From the NCBI GenBank assembly GCA_030431775.1, contig JAUIHW010000001.1, positions 134,900 through 198,899 of the forward strand: DNA of 64,000 bases, in the 5' to 3' direction. This DNA comes from Gammaproteobacteria bacterium. Its GTDB lineage: Bacteria; Pseudomonadota; Gammaproteobacteria; Pseudomonadales; JAUIET01. The notes under the pieces were generated by a model. It ran no database searches. It was not told the DNA's origin and saw only the letters and a program-made list of their open reading frames with translations. Of the stretch, positions 40,127-48,926 are shown one piece after another (the stretch's first letter is position 1; each line of letters opens with the position of its first letter). The translations under genes were made by a program, and so were the position numbers.

Positions 40127-41293
40127 ATGCAATCCCAAACCGTAGAAAAGGAAAGCCGTTACCAACGTATCCGGCAGGTCACGCTGCTGGGTACGCTGGT
40201 TGACCTGTTGTTGGGCGTGAGCAAGCTGATTGTGGGCTTTCTCGCGAATTCCCAGGCTTTGGTCGCGGATGGTATTCACTCCCTGTCCGACGTGGCGACC
40301 GATATTTTTGTGCTATTTGCTGCCAGACATGCCCATAAGGAAGCCGACCGTCGTCATCCTTATGGGCATGGCCGTATCGAAACGCTGGCGACGGTCGGGC
40401 TCGGTTCCGTGTTGCTTCTGGTCGCTGTCGGAATTGTCTGGGAAGCCATACAGCGGCTGGGAAGCGGCGCCGATGTAGTAGCGCCCGGCTGGTTAGCCCT
40501 GGTGATCAGCCTGCTATCCGTTGTTGCCAAGGAATGGGTATACCGCTTTACTCGCGCCGTTGCCGAGCAGTACGAATCCGATCTATTGCTGGCCAATGCC
40601 TGGCATAGCAGGACCGATGCGATTTCGTCTATCGTGGTTGCCATTGGGGTGGCCGGCGCCATGCTGGGTTTTACATACCTGGATGCAATCGCCGCGGTCG
40701 CGGTGGCTCTGATGATTGCCAAGATCGGTTTTGATCTCGTGCACGCCAGCGGGCAGGAGCTTATTGACGCAGCCCTGGATGCGGAGGAAACCCAAGCGAT
40801 TGCGGCCAGTATGGAAACCATTGACGGTGTTAAAGCGGTGCACGATCTACGCACCCGGACCAGTGCCGGCGAAGTACTTATTGATGTGCATGTGCAGGTC
40901 AACCCCAGAATCAGCGTGTCGGAAGGTCATGAAATTGGCGATGCAGTGCGCCGACGGGTTACACAACAACATCCGAAGGTCGCCGATATTGTTGTTCATA
41001 TAGACCCTGAAGATGACCGTGATCAGGCGATAGATACCGGGCTGCCATTACGGCAACAGGCGCTTGGCTGCTTGCGTCAACATTGGCAGCATTTATTGCC
41101 GGAGCACGCCGAGCAAGACATTACGCTGCATTACCTGAGAGAAGGGATCGACGTCGAGCTGGTCTTGCCTATGCAGCTGGTCTCCGGTGTCAAGCGGGCC
41201 GCCGAACTGGAGAGCAAGCTTAAGGAGGCTGTTTCCGAGTTGAGCTGGCTGCACCAGCTAAAGGTCGCGTTTCGCCCTTCACAGCCAGTTTGA
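40127..41293 (+). CDS. Cation diffusion facilitator, FieF-like, with extended C-terminus
   Basis: Metal efflux antiporter of 388 residues in the inner membrane. The transmembrane metal site is in ADGIHSLSDVATD and in NAWHSRTDAISS. HPYGHGRIETLATV is the family signature of the cytosolic loop. A cytosolic ferredoxin-like domain follows (VHDLRTRTSAGEVLIDVHVQVNP, DIVVHIDPEDD). An extra stretch of about 95 residues after this, rich in hydrophobic strands and helices, makes it longer than FieF (about 300). Probable substrates are Fe(II), Zn(II) or Mn(II). Its stop codon lies inside the Anr box of the next gene. Confidence 0.9.
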   Translation: MQSQTVEKESRYQRIRQVTLLGTLVDLLLGVSKLIVGFLANSQALVADGIHSLSDVATDIFVLFAARHAHKEADRRHPYGHGRIETLATVGLGSVLLLVAVGIVWEAIQRLGSGADVVAPGWLALVISLLSVVAKEWVYRFTRAVAEQYESDLLLANAWHSRTDAISSIVVAIGVAGAMLGFTYLDAIAAVAVALMIAKIGFDLVHASGQELIDAALDAEETQAIAASMETIDGVKAVHDLRTRTSAGEVLIDVHVQVNPRISVSEGHEIGDAVRRRVTQQHPKVADIVVHIDPEDDRDQAIDTGLPLRQQALGCLRQHWQHLLPEHAEQDITLHYLREGIDVELVLPMQLVSGVKRAAELESKLKEAVSELSWLHQLKVAFRPSQPV

Positions 41294-41322
41294 CCTGGAT
41301 CAACAGAATCGCCTGTTAAAAT
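41290..41322 (+). promoter_or_regulatory. Anr/FNR box and -10 region of the second uspA
   Basis: TTGAC-CTGG-ATCAA at 41290-41303 matches the FNR consensus with one mismatch. A -10-like TAAAAT lies at 41317-41322, closer than ideal for class II spacing; TAGCCT at 41325-41330 fits better. The Usp ATG is at 41359. Confidence 0.75.
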
Positions 41323-41358
41323 GCTAGCCTGAGATCAAAACCACCAGAGGAGTGTGCA

Positions 41359-41799
41359 ATGAGTGTTTACAAGAACGTTTTAATCGCAATCGATACTCAC
41401 GCTGAGTATGAGCCGGTTGTTAAGCGAGCAATGGAAATCACCGATTCCCAAGCAACGCTCAGCCTGATCTATGTGCACGAGCCTTTTTATTATGGTGACA
41501 TGATTTATGCGGGTTCAGTGGAATTTGAAGAGCAGGTTCTTGGTCATGCCAAGGAGGTGCTGCAAAAAATTGGCGAACCGCTGGACATTCCAGAGGAACG
41601 CCGATTTGTGGAAACGGGGCGGCCTTCTACCCAGATCCAGGCCAAGGCTGAAGAGCTTGGCAGTGACCTGATTGTTATGGGCACCCACGGTCGCCATGGT
41701 TTTCAACTGCTTTTGGGTTCTACCGCCAATGCCGTGTTGCACGGTGTGAAATGTGATGTGCTGGCCGTGCGCGTGCAGGGCGAAACCATCGACGGATAA
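41359..41799 (+). CDS. Universal stress protein, UspA family
   Basis: Usp of 146 residues with GAGGAG before ATG 41359. The ATP-binding motif GTHGRHGFQLLLGSTANAVLH is nearly identical to that of the Usp at 37664. The two proteins also share the VHEPF...DM.YA region and RRFVE.G.P, so they are recent paralogues. Preceded by its own Anr box. Convergent with the molybdenum hydroxylase operon, four bases away. Confidence 0.93.
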   Translation: MSVYKNVLIAIDTHAEYEPVVKRAMEITDSQATLSLIYVHEPFYYGDMIYAGSVEFEEQVLGHAKEVLQKIGEPLDIPEERRFVETGRPSTQIQAKAEELGSDLIVMGTHGRHGFQLLLGSTANAVLHGVKCDVLAVRVQGETIDG

Positions 41800-41802
41800 G
41801 GG

Positions 41803-43971
41803 TCAGGCCAGCGAATACCCCGCTTCAGTGAACGGCATGCTGCGCAGCCGTTCCCCTGTCGCAGCGAAAATCGCATTGGCAATTGCCGGAGCTGTGGGTG
41901 GCAGCGCCGGTTCCCCCAAGCCGGTTGGTGGGTTATCGCTTTGAATGAAATGCACGTCTACCTCAGGGGCATGCCGCATGCGTAGCAGCGGATACTGGTG
42001 GTAATTGCGTTCCTGTACCCGGCCGTTTTCGATCGACAGACTCAAACCCATCGCGGTACTAAAGCCATCGATCACGGAGCCTTCAACCTGGTTTTCAGCG
42101 CCGCTGAGGTTGACGATCGGGCCAACATCGCCGACTACCGTTACCTTGTGCACCCGAAGGCCTTTGTTGTCTGTCACACTGACTTCGGCCACGTGTGCAA
42201 AATAGCCCGCATGGCTGTAGTAAAAGGCCAGGCCCTGGAAGTGGTCAGCCGCCAGCCCATGCTGCCAGTTGGCCCGATGCAATACCTCCTTCACAACACC
42301 CACCGCACGGCTTTGCTCGAAGCTGACGAGGTCACTGTGATGGTCTTCTGCGGCCAGCAATTCAAGCAGAAACTCGCCATGGTCACGCCTGGCAGCCACG
42401 GCCAGTTCATGAATAAAACACTGATTGGCAAATGCCACGGCACAGGATATTGGGGCGCGCCACCAGCCGGTGGGAATAGCGCTTTGGATCAGGCTGAGTT
42501 GTAGATTGGTGTTTTTGGCTTTACTGTGAGGGAACAGCTTTGTGTGCTGGTTGCCACCCCGGGTAGTGGTCTCACCGTCAGGCGAAAAAGTAATGTAATG
42601 GTCGCGCCAGGCCAGCAGTTTGCCTGCCTTATCCAGCCCGGCGCTGAGCGCATGAAAGCCGCCAACTCGATAAAAATCGTGGGCCATATCATCTTCGCGG
42701 CTCCATTGCAGTTTTACCGGGGTGCCTACCCGCTCCGAAATCGCCGCGGCCTCGCAGACAAAGTCGCTCATCAGACGCCGCCCGAAGCCGCCGCCCATAC
42801 GCAGTTGATGCAGTGTCACCCGGCTTTCGTCAATGTCGAGCAGGTTGGCCACCTTTTTGATGGCAACCTGGGGCATTTGCGTGGGGGCCCACAGTTCACA
42901 TCGGCCGTTGTGAACATGTGCCGTACAATTCTGTGGCTCCATGGGCGCATGAGCTACATATGGGTAGCTGTAATATGCGTCTATCCGGTGAGTAGCCGCA
43001 TTCAGGGCGCCAGTCGTATCACCTTTGTCGATCACTTGCTGGCCCGTGATTTGGGCCAGCTCGGCAGCACGCTGTTTGGCCGCTCTCCAGCTGTCGCTGG
43101 CGGCCGAGCTTTCGTCCCAGTCAACCTGTAATTGTTTGCGTGCGCTGAACGCCGCCCAGGTGGAATTGGCCACAATCGCGATTCCCGCCTGCAGATCCTC
43201 ACGATCACCGCGAGCATCCATAACGAACGCGGCGCTGACCCCGGGCAGTTGTCGGATCACATCAAGATTGGCGGATTTGACTGTGCCTCCAATCGCTGGG
43301 CATTTGTGGTACACCGCGTATTGCATTCCAGCAACCACCTGGTCGACGCCAAACAAGGGCTTGCCAGAAACAATGGCGGGGTTATCGACACCGCTGACCC
43401 GGGTGCCGAGCAGACAATATTCGCTGCGCGGTTTGAGGCTGACGGTTTTCGGCAGGGGGCGCTGTGATGCCGCTTGCGCCAATGCACCATAACTCAGACT
43501 GCGACCGCTGGCAGCGTGCAGTACATGGCTGTCACGGGTTGTGCATTCACCGCTGGCGACCCCCCATTTCTCGGCCGCAGCCTCCAGCAACACCTGCCTG
43601 GCTCGGGCACCCGCTTCACGCAATGCGTCCCAGCGGGTTGGAATAGAGCGCGAACCGCCCGCAAACTGGCGGCCGTAACGTTGGGCGTCGATAGCTGACT
43701 GAATGACTTCAACGGTCTGCCAGTCAGCGTCCAATTCTTCAGCGACGATCATTGGCATCGAGGTTTTGACGCCCTGACCAACTTCGGGGTTCTGTGCTGC
43801 CAGCACAATGGTATTGTCCGGCCGAATCTGAATATAGGCGTTGAATTCGTATTCGCCTGACAGTCGGGCTGCTTTGCCTAGTGCATTGGCCGGAAGATGA
43901 AAACCCAATACCAAGCCTCCGCCAGTGACACCAGCGAGCTTACAAAACGCCCGGCGGGATACATTTCTCAT
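41803..43971 (-). CDS. iorB: Isoquinoline 1-oxidoreductase-type molybdenum hydroxylase, large subunit
   Basis: Molybdopterin-binding subunit of 722 residues. The track ORF starts far upstream in the small-subunit gene; ATG 43971 gives a twin-arginine-like leader ([10 protein letters not shown]) and overlaps the small-subunit stop by four bases. Xanthine-dehydrogenase-superfamily features are [29 protein letters not shown] and [13 protein letters not shown], the last supplying the catalytic Glu. Members oxidise N-heterocycles or aldehydes. Enzymes of this type are often exported by Tat as a complex. The substrate is unknown and no dedicated maturation gene (XdhC/CoxI) lies nearby. Confidence 0.9.
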   Translation of the reverse strand: MRNVSRRAFCKLAGVTGGGLVLGFHLPANALGKAARLSGEYEFNAYIQIRPDNTIVLAAQNPEVGQGVKTSMPMIVAEELDADWQTVEVIQSAIDAQRYGRQFAGGSRSIPTRWDALREAGARARQVLLEAAAEKWGVASGECTTRDSHVLHAASGRSLSYGALAQAASQRPLPKTVSLKPRSEYCLLGTRVSGVDNPAIVSGKPLFGVDQVVAGMQYAVYHKCPAIGGTVKSANLDVIRQLPGVSAAFVMDARGDREDLQAGIAIVANSTWAAFSARKQLQVDWDESSAASDSWRAAKQRAAELAQITGQQVIDKGDTTGALNAATHRIDAYYSYPYVAHAPMEPQNCTAHVHNGRCELWAPTQMPQVAIKKVANLLDIDESRVTLHQLRMGGGFGRRLMSDFVCEAAAISERVGTPVKLQWSREDDMAHDFYRVGGFHALSAGLDKAGKLLAWRDHYITFSPDGETTTRGGNQHTKLFPHSKAKNTNLQLSLIQSAIPTGWWRAPISCAVAFANQCFIHELAVAARRDHGEFLLELLAAEDHHSDLVSFEQSRAVGVVKEVLHRANWQHGLAADHFQGLAFYYSHAGYFAHVAEVSVTDNKGLRVHKVTVVGDVGPIVNLSGAENQVEGSVIDGFSTAMGLSLSIENGRVQERNYHQYPLLRMRHAPEVDVHFIQSDNPPTGLGEPALPPTAPAIANAIFAATGERLRSMPFTEAGYSLA

Positions 43972-44474
43972 GCCAGCTCCTCCGTGGCTTGGTTCGGGTC
44001 GAAGGTTTGCACAGCCATAGTGGTTGCTGCCTGCTCGATGGCATTGCGGATTCGCAGGTAGCAGCCACATCGGCATAAATTGCCATTCATGGCGGCATCG
44101 ATTTCTTCCGGGCTTGGCGCGGGGTTCTGCTCCAGCAGCGCAGCGGCATTCATTATCTGGCCTGCCTGGCAGTAGCCGCACTGGGGAACGTCCAAGTCCA
44201 TCCATGCCTGCTGCAATGGGTGCCATTCACTGCCATTCGCCAGGCCTTCTATCGTGGTGATTTTCTTGCCGGTCGCGGCTTTTGCCGGCAACACGCAGGA
44301 GCGCACCGCCTGACCGTCCAAGTGAACGGTGCAAGCGCCGCAATAGCCGCCACCACAACCGTACTTGGTGCCGACCAGGTTGAGATTGTCTCGCAGTACC
44401 CAGAGCAGAGGTATGTCTTCGGCAAGATCTCTGAGCTGATGCTTCCTGCCGTTTATCGTGAGCGTCAGGTCCAT
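43968..44474 (-). CDS. iorA: Isoquinoline 1-oxidoreductase-type molybdenum hydroxylase, 2Fe-2S subunit
   Basis: Iron-sulfur subunit of 168 residues. The plant-type 2Fe-2S cluster motif is CGGGYCGAC with a further Cys in RSCVLP. The second cluster uses QCGYCQAG and NLCRCGCY. This set is characteristic of small subunits of the xanthine dehydrogenase family. Electrons from the molybdenum centre pass through it to an acceptor not encoded here. Translationally coupled to the large subunit. It lies 92 bases downstream of a luciferase-like gene on the same strand. Confidence 0.92.
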   Translation of the reverse strand: MDLTLTINGRKHQLRDLAEDIPLLWVLRDNLNLVGTKYGCGGGYCGACTVHLDGQAVRSCVLPAKAATGKKITTIEGLANGSEWHPLQQAWMDLDVPQCGYCQAGQIMNAAALLEQNPAPSPEEIDAAMNGNLCRCGCYLRIRNAIEQAATTMAVQTFDPNQATEELA

Positions 44475-44566
44475 GTAGGTTTCTCCAATACAGTCGACCG
44501 GTACTTTATATTACGCTGGCTCGGGTGGTGCTGAACAGGCTTACGCCAATTTCCATGGTGGCCAGG

Positions 44567-45406
44567 CTATTGAATATGACAGGTGTACTGGTCGATGATG
44601 GGCAATGCCTCCTGTTCGCCGACGGAGGGCAGGCCGAAAACCAGGCGGTCAACGCCCAGGTCGCGCAACAGCTTCACAGTTTCCGGGTCACTTGGGGCCA
44701 GATAAATGCTGATTTCAATATCACTGCGCTTACGCCCGGCGGCCTCGCAATCCCGCTCCACGGCATCCAGCTGTTCGGCAATATTTTCGGTGCCCCGACC
44801 CCAGATAGGCATCCAGCCATTACCGTAACTGATGGCCCGCCGCACAGCACCCGGGTATGAGCCACCAACATGAATTGGCGGATGGGGCAGCTGCAGTGGC
44901 TTGGGGTTCTGCCGGCTTGGTCCGAAATCAATTATCTTGCCATGATATTCGGCGACATCATTGGCCCACAGCTCTTTCATGGCCTCTATGCTCTCACGCA
45001 GTCGACGAAAGCGGGTTTCCGGAACCACACCGTGATGGCGCATTTCGTCCAGATTCCAACCGCCACCCACACCGAGCATAAACCGCCCGTTAGAAATGTT
45101 GTCGAGACTGGCCACTTCTTTGGCAAGATGAATGGGATCGCGCTGAATAACCAGTGCAATACCAGTGCCCAGCTTGAGCGTGCGGGTGCTGACCGCTGCG
45201 GCGGTCAGTGCCACGAATGGGTCCAGCGTATCGTAGTAGAACTGGGGCAGCTCAGTGCCGCCCGGCCACATCGATTCGCTACCAACCGGAATGTGTGAAT
45301 GCTCTGCGAGCCACAATGACTCGAAGCCGCGGTCTTCCAGCTCTGGCCCCAACTCGTGCATGGCCATTGAATAATTGGTTGCAAATGTGGCAATCGCTAT
45401 CTTCAT
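44567..45406 (-). CDS. Luciferase-like oxidoreductase (F420-type subfamily)
   Basis: LLM-class oxidoreductase of 279 residues. ATG 45406 (MKIAIATFATN) is preferred to the longer track start; GGGGAAAG precedes it. Motifs: FESLWLAEHSHIP, TAAAVSTRTLKLGTGI, LDNISNGRFMLGVGGGW and YPGAVRRAISYGNGWMPI. It matches the group annotated as probable F420-dependent in mycobacteria (Rv2161c-like). FMN is the alternative cofactor here. Divergent from a second LLM gene, with 76 bases between the starts. Possibly in one operon with iorAB. Confidence 0.87.
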   Translation of the reverse strand: MKIAIATFATNYSMAMHELGPELEDRGFESLWLAEHSHIPVGSESMWPGGTELPQFYYDTLDPFVALTAAAVSTRTLKLGTGIALVIQRDPIHLAKEVASLDNISNGRFMLGVGGGWNLDEMRHHGVVPETRFRRLRESIEAMKELWANDVAEYHGKIIDFGPSRQNPKPLQLPHPPIHVGGSYPGAVRRAISYGNGWMPIWGRGTENIAEQLDAVERDCEAAGRKRSDIEISIYLAPSDPETVKLLRDLGVDRLVFGLPSVGEQEALPIIDQYTCHIQ

Positions 45407-45482
45407 TGCTTTCCCCGGACTGCATAGTAGAAAAGGTGGCAATAATGGTAAGGTACCGCCGTCGAGGCGGAGAGTCAAAAAA

Positions 45483-46346
45483 ATGAAGTCCTGGTTAATG
45501 GTGCCGTGGGCCAGCGCGGAAGATATGATCGAACTGGCGAAAAAAGCCGATGCACTGGGTTTTGAAGGTTTGATGGGGGCCGACCACGGATTTGTTCCGC
45601 AGCAGATGGATGCCCGCTACCCGTACACCGACGATGGCAAGCCGCCGATCGACGGCAGCATGCCCTACCCGGAAGTGTGGACTACTATTGCCGCGATGAG
45701 CATGGTCACCCAGCGACTCAAGTTTTCCACCGCGGTCTATGTGCTGCCGCTGCGCAACCCGATTGAAGTGGCCAAGGCCACCGGGACCATTGCTCGTATC
45801 AGTAATAATCGCCTGGTGTTGGGCGCCGGAGTGGGCTGGATGCGCGAAGAATTCGACAGCTATGGGGTGGACTTTACTACCCGCGGTAAGCGCATGAACG
45901 AATGCATCGAGGTATTGCGCGCATTGTGGAGCGGCGGGTTTGTAGAGTACCACGGTGACTATTTCGATTTTCCTTCTTTGCAGATTGCCCCCGCACCGAG
46001 CTGCCCTGTGCCGATTGTTCTCGGTGGAGCCAGTAAACCGGCATTACGGCGTGCGGGCAAATACGCACAGGGCTGGATGGGCAATGGCAACGAAGCTGAG
46101 GAAATGCCAGGCATTTTCGCCGAATTGCAGGCAGCGAGGGTCGCACATAAGCGCGAGCAGGAACCGTTCGAAATTCTGTTGGCGCTGAAAAACTTCCCGT
46201 CCATGGAAGAACTGCGTGACTATCAACGCCAGGGCGCAACCGGGGTGTTTCTGGGTTTCCCGGATCATCGCTTGAGCTTGGCCGACAAACTGGCACTTCT
46301 GGAACAGCAGGCTCCTATGGTTGCCGAGCTTAGGGGCCTGGGCTAG
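45483..46346 (+). CDS. Luciferase-like oxidoreductase (F420-type subfamily)
   Basis: LLM-class oxidoreductase of 287 residues. ATG 45483 (MKSWLMVPWAS) has GGCGGAG upstream; the track's earlier start crosses the promoter region. Features: FEGLMGADHGFVP, RLKFSTAVYVLPLRNP, NNRLVLGAGVGWMREEF and LGGASKPALRRAGKYAQGW. It is a distant paralogue of the divergent gene at 44567. The cofactor and substrate are not determinable. The 3' end overlaps the longest reading of the MFS gene by 26 bases. Confidence 0.87.
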   Translation: MKSWLMVPWASAEDMIELAKKADALGFEGLMGADHGFVPQQMDARYPYTDDGKPPIDGSMPYPEVWTTIAAMSMVTQRLKFSTAVYVLPLRNPIEVAKATGTIARISNNRLVLGAGVGWMREEFDSYGVDFTTRGKRMNECIEVLRALWSGGFVEYHGDYFDFPSLQIAPAPSCPVPIVLGGASKPALRRAGKYAQGWMGNGNEAEEMPGIFAELQAARVAHKREQEPFEILLALKNFPSMEELRDYQRQGATGVFLGFPDHRLSLADKLALLEQQAPMVAELRGLG

Positions 46347-47502
46347 CTTGGTCGTTACCGCGCTCACCTTTATTATTCTGCTGGCAGCCATCGCAACGGA
46401 TTTTGTTGTGCCGATTATCCCATTGCTGCAGCGGGATTTTGGTGTTGATGCCCTGCAGGCGCAGTTGATCATTCCAGCATTTCTAAGCGCCTATGCAGTG
46501 ACCCAAATTCCTTGCGGTTTGGCGGCGGATCACTTCGGTCGCTTGCGGGTTCTGTACACGGGGGTTGCCGTGTATTTTTGCGGTTGCCTGATTTGCTTAT
46601 TGGCGCCAAGTATCGAGGTATTGTATGTCGGTCGCTTCGCCCAAGGGCTTGGTGCGGCCGCCACCGCGGTGCTGTCTCGCGCAATTGCGCGCGATTTACG
46701 GGCCGGGCCCGAGCTGGCCAGGCTCATGGCGCTGTTTGTGGCTGCTTTGGCCGCGATGCCGCTGATCGGACCCATTGGCGGAGCCTGGTTGGGCTCGGCC
46801 TTTGGCTGGCGCTCGGTGTTTGCGCTGATCACGGCTTTCACTGCTATTGCTGCGATTGCCTGTCTGGCGTCCTTGCAGGAAACACATTCCACAAGAGGGA
46901 CAGAACGCAGCTCTGTGCTGGCGGCATTCAGTCAGTTTTTTAACTGCTGGCAGTCTGTTTGGGCCGCTCTTATGCTGGCCCTGTCGTTTTTTGGCCTGAT
47001 GGCAATTCTGGCAGCATTTCCCAGTACTTTGGTGGATGTTTATCAGCAAAGCAGCCTTGCGGTTGGCCCTTTGCTTAGCCTGACCATGGTGTTTTTTGTG
47101 GGTGCGAGCATCCTCAGCCGGCGCTGGGTCAGCCAGCGTGGTGAAATGACTCTGATTGGCTATTCCATCAGTTTGTTCCTGATCGCAGCCATTGGCACTG
47201 CGGCACTGTTATTGCTGCAGGGGGTTCCGCTGTGGGTTTTTCTGCTCGCGCTTATGCCCTATGCGGCCGGCATCGGCCTGTTGTTTCCAAACGTGTCGTC
47301 AATCGCGCTGTCGCCTTTACCTCACATTGCCGGCCTGGCTGCCTCCACATTAGGAACCATACAAATGCTGTTTGCCTTCGCAGGCTCCACTGTCGCAGCT
47401 TATCTATACCGTCAGGACCTGAGTCACATCGCCTGGCCGGTTTTTATAGCGTCTTTCGCCATATGTATTCTGTACCTGTTCCGACCGGTAAAAATCGCGT
47501 AG
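46321..47502 (+). CDS. MFS exporter, Bcr/CflA-like
   Basis: Major-facilitator transporter of up to 393 residues with about twelve helices. No ATG is available near the expected start. TTG 46321 (inside the LLM gene) and TTG 46348 (two bases after its stop) are the candidates; neither has a strong ribosome-binding site, so the start is uncertain. Family features are LPLLQRDFG-like segment, YAVTQIPCGLAADHFGRLRVLYTG (loop 2-3 motif) and RFAQGLGAAATAVLSRAIARDL. This is typical of drug:H+ antiporter-1 proteins such as Bcr/CflA. Substrate unknown. Confidence 0.85.
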   Translation: MPSLGAWASLVVTALTFIILLAAIATDFVVPIIPLLQRDFGVDALQAQLIIPAFLSAYAVTQIPCGLAADHFGRLRVLYTGVAVYFCGCLICLLAPSIEVLYVGRFAQGLGAAATAVLSRAIARDLRAGPELARLMALFVAALAAMPLIGPIGGAWLGSAFGWRSVFALITAFTAIAAIACLASLQETHSTRGTERSSVLAAFSQFFNCWQSVWAALMLALSFFGLMAILAAFPSTLVDVYQQSSLAVGPLLSLTMVFFVGASILSRRWVSQRGEMTLIGYSISLFLIAAIGTAALLLLQGVPLWVFLLALMPYAAGIGLLFPNVSSIALSPLPHIAGLAASTLGTIQMLFAFAGSTVAAYLYRQDLSHIAWPVFIASFAICILYLFRPVKIA

Positions 47503-47530
47503 CCGATTGCCTGGCAACCCAACGACAGTC

Positions 47531-48907
47531 TCAGTCAATACCTAACTTTTTCAGCCGGTAGCGCAGTGCGCGAAATGACATCCCGAGCTTCTCAGCGGCG
47601 GCGGTCTTGTTCCACCGCGTTTCCTGCAAAGCTTCTTCAATGGCGCGACGCTCAATCGTTTGCAGGTATTCTTCCAAAGGCATTTTGGCCGGGTCGTAAT
47701 GTGATGCAGCGTCCTTTGCCTCCGGCTTACGCTGCCAGCCTGCAGGTATGTTTTGCTCGGTATCGCTGTTCAGGGTCAGGCCAAGATCATTATTTGTTAT
47801 GGTGCTGGACTCGCTGAGCGTGCAGGCGCGTTCCAGAATATTGCGCAGCTCGCGAATATTGCCAGGAAAGCTGTAGTTCTCCAGTGTTTGCCAGGCTGCC
47901 TCGTCCAGGGTCCACTGGCGTCCGTCATCCAGTGACGCCAGTACTTCGGTCGCAATCAGGCGGATGTCTTCGCGCCGTTCGCGCAACGGAGGTACGGCCA
48001 GTTCAATGACATTAATGCGGTAAAACAGGTCTTGGCGAAAGCGACCGTTCGCGACTTCCTGCTCCAGGTTTTTGTGGGTTGCACTGAGCAGGCGGACGTC
48101 AATCGCCGATTCCCGCTGGTCACCTACAGCGCGCACGGACTTTTCCTGGATGGCCCGTAACAGCTTAACCTGCATCTCCAACGGCAAATCAGCGACCTCA
48201 TCCAGGAATAGAGTGCCGCCGTTGGCGGCCTGAAACAAGCCGGCTTTGTCCGCCACGGCCCCGGTGAAAGCGCCTTTTTTGTGGCCGAAAAACTCGCTTT
48301 CCATCAGCTCACTCGGAATCGCGCCGCAGTTCACTGCAATGAAGGCTTGCTCCGCGCGTGGGCCGTTGCTGTGAATGAGATGGGCAACCAGTTCTTTTCC
48401 GCTGCCCGATTCACCGGAAATATGCACCGGCGCCTGACTGCGCGCCAGCTTGCCGATTTGCCGCTTTAGCTGAACGCTGGCGGTTGACTGGCCGGACAGC
48501 TTTACCCCGCCCTGCAGGCCTTTGCCCATGCCGCTGCGTGGCAGCTTCAATGCAGTTTCCACCAGGCTTCTGAGACGCTCCAGCTCAATTGGCTTGCTGA
48601 CAAAGTCAAATGCTCCCGATTTGAGCGCGCTAATGGCGGTATCAATGCTGCCATAGGCGGTAATCACAGCCACCGGCGTGTCGGGATAGCGTTCCTGAAT
48701 TTCACTGACCAGCTCCAGGCCGCTGCCATCTGGCAGGTTCATGTCGGTCAGGCAGAGGTTGAAAGACTCCTCCGTCAAGGCCTGCCGTGCATTGTGCAGG
48801 TCCGCCACGCTGCGGGTCGAAACGGCCATTCGGTTCAGTGTAATTTCCAGCAGTTCCCGGATGTCGGGCTCGTCATCGACGACCAGAACGCGCTGCCGGT
48901 TGCTCAT
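47531..48907 (-). CDS. pilR: Sigma-54-dependent response regulator, PilR-like
   Basis: NtrC-family regulator of 458 residues. The receiver domain has the phospho-acceptor Asp55 ([12 protein letters not shown]) and DDE at 11-13. The AAA+ domain has Walker A GESGSGKE, the sigma-54 contact loop GAFTGA and Walker [11 protein letters not shown]-terminal Fis-type HTH ([24 protein letters not shown]) binds DNA. In Pseudomonas PilR activates pilin genes. Adjacent PilS-like kinase and the PP0621-like/bamD/rluD context support the name; type IV pilin genes are outside the window. Confidence 0.93.
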   Translation of the reverse strand: MSNRQRVLVVDDEPDIRELLEITLNRMAVSTRSVADLHNARQALTEESFNLCLTDMNLPDGSGLELVSEIQERYPDTPVAVITAYGSIDTAISALKSGAFDFVSKPIELERLRSLVETALKLPRSGMGKGLQGGVKLSGQSTASVQLKRQIGKLARSQAPVHISGESGSGKELVAHLIHSNGPRAEQAFIAVNCGAIPSELMESEFFGHKKGAFTGAVADKAGLFQAANGGTLFLDEVADLPLEMQVKLLRAIQEKSVRAVGDQRESAIDVRLLSATHKNLEQEVANGRFRQDLFYRINVIELAVPPLRERREDIRLIATEVLASLDDGRQWTLDEAAWQTLENYSFPGNIRELRNILERACTLSESSTITNNDLGLTLNSDTEQNIPAGWQRKPEAKDAASHYDPAKMPLEEYLQTIERRAIEEALQETRWNKTAAAEKLGMSFRALRYRLKKLGID

Positions 48908-48926
48908 TGTGCTGCCTGCTGACTGT

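Noticed and set aside
41803-44226. The full 807-residue track ORF as the IorB protein
   Set aside because: Residues before ATG 43971 are a frame shadow of iorA; the Tat-like leader begins at 43971.
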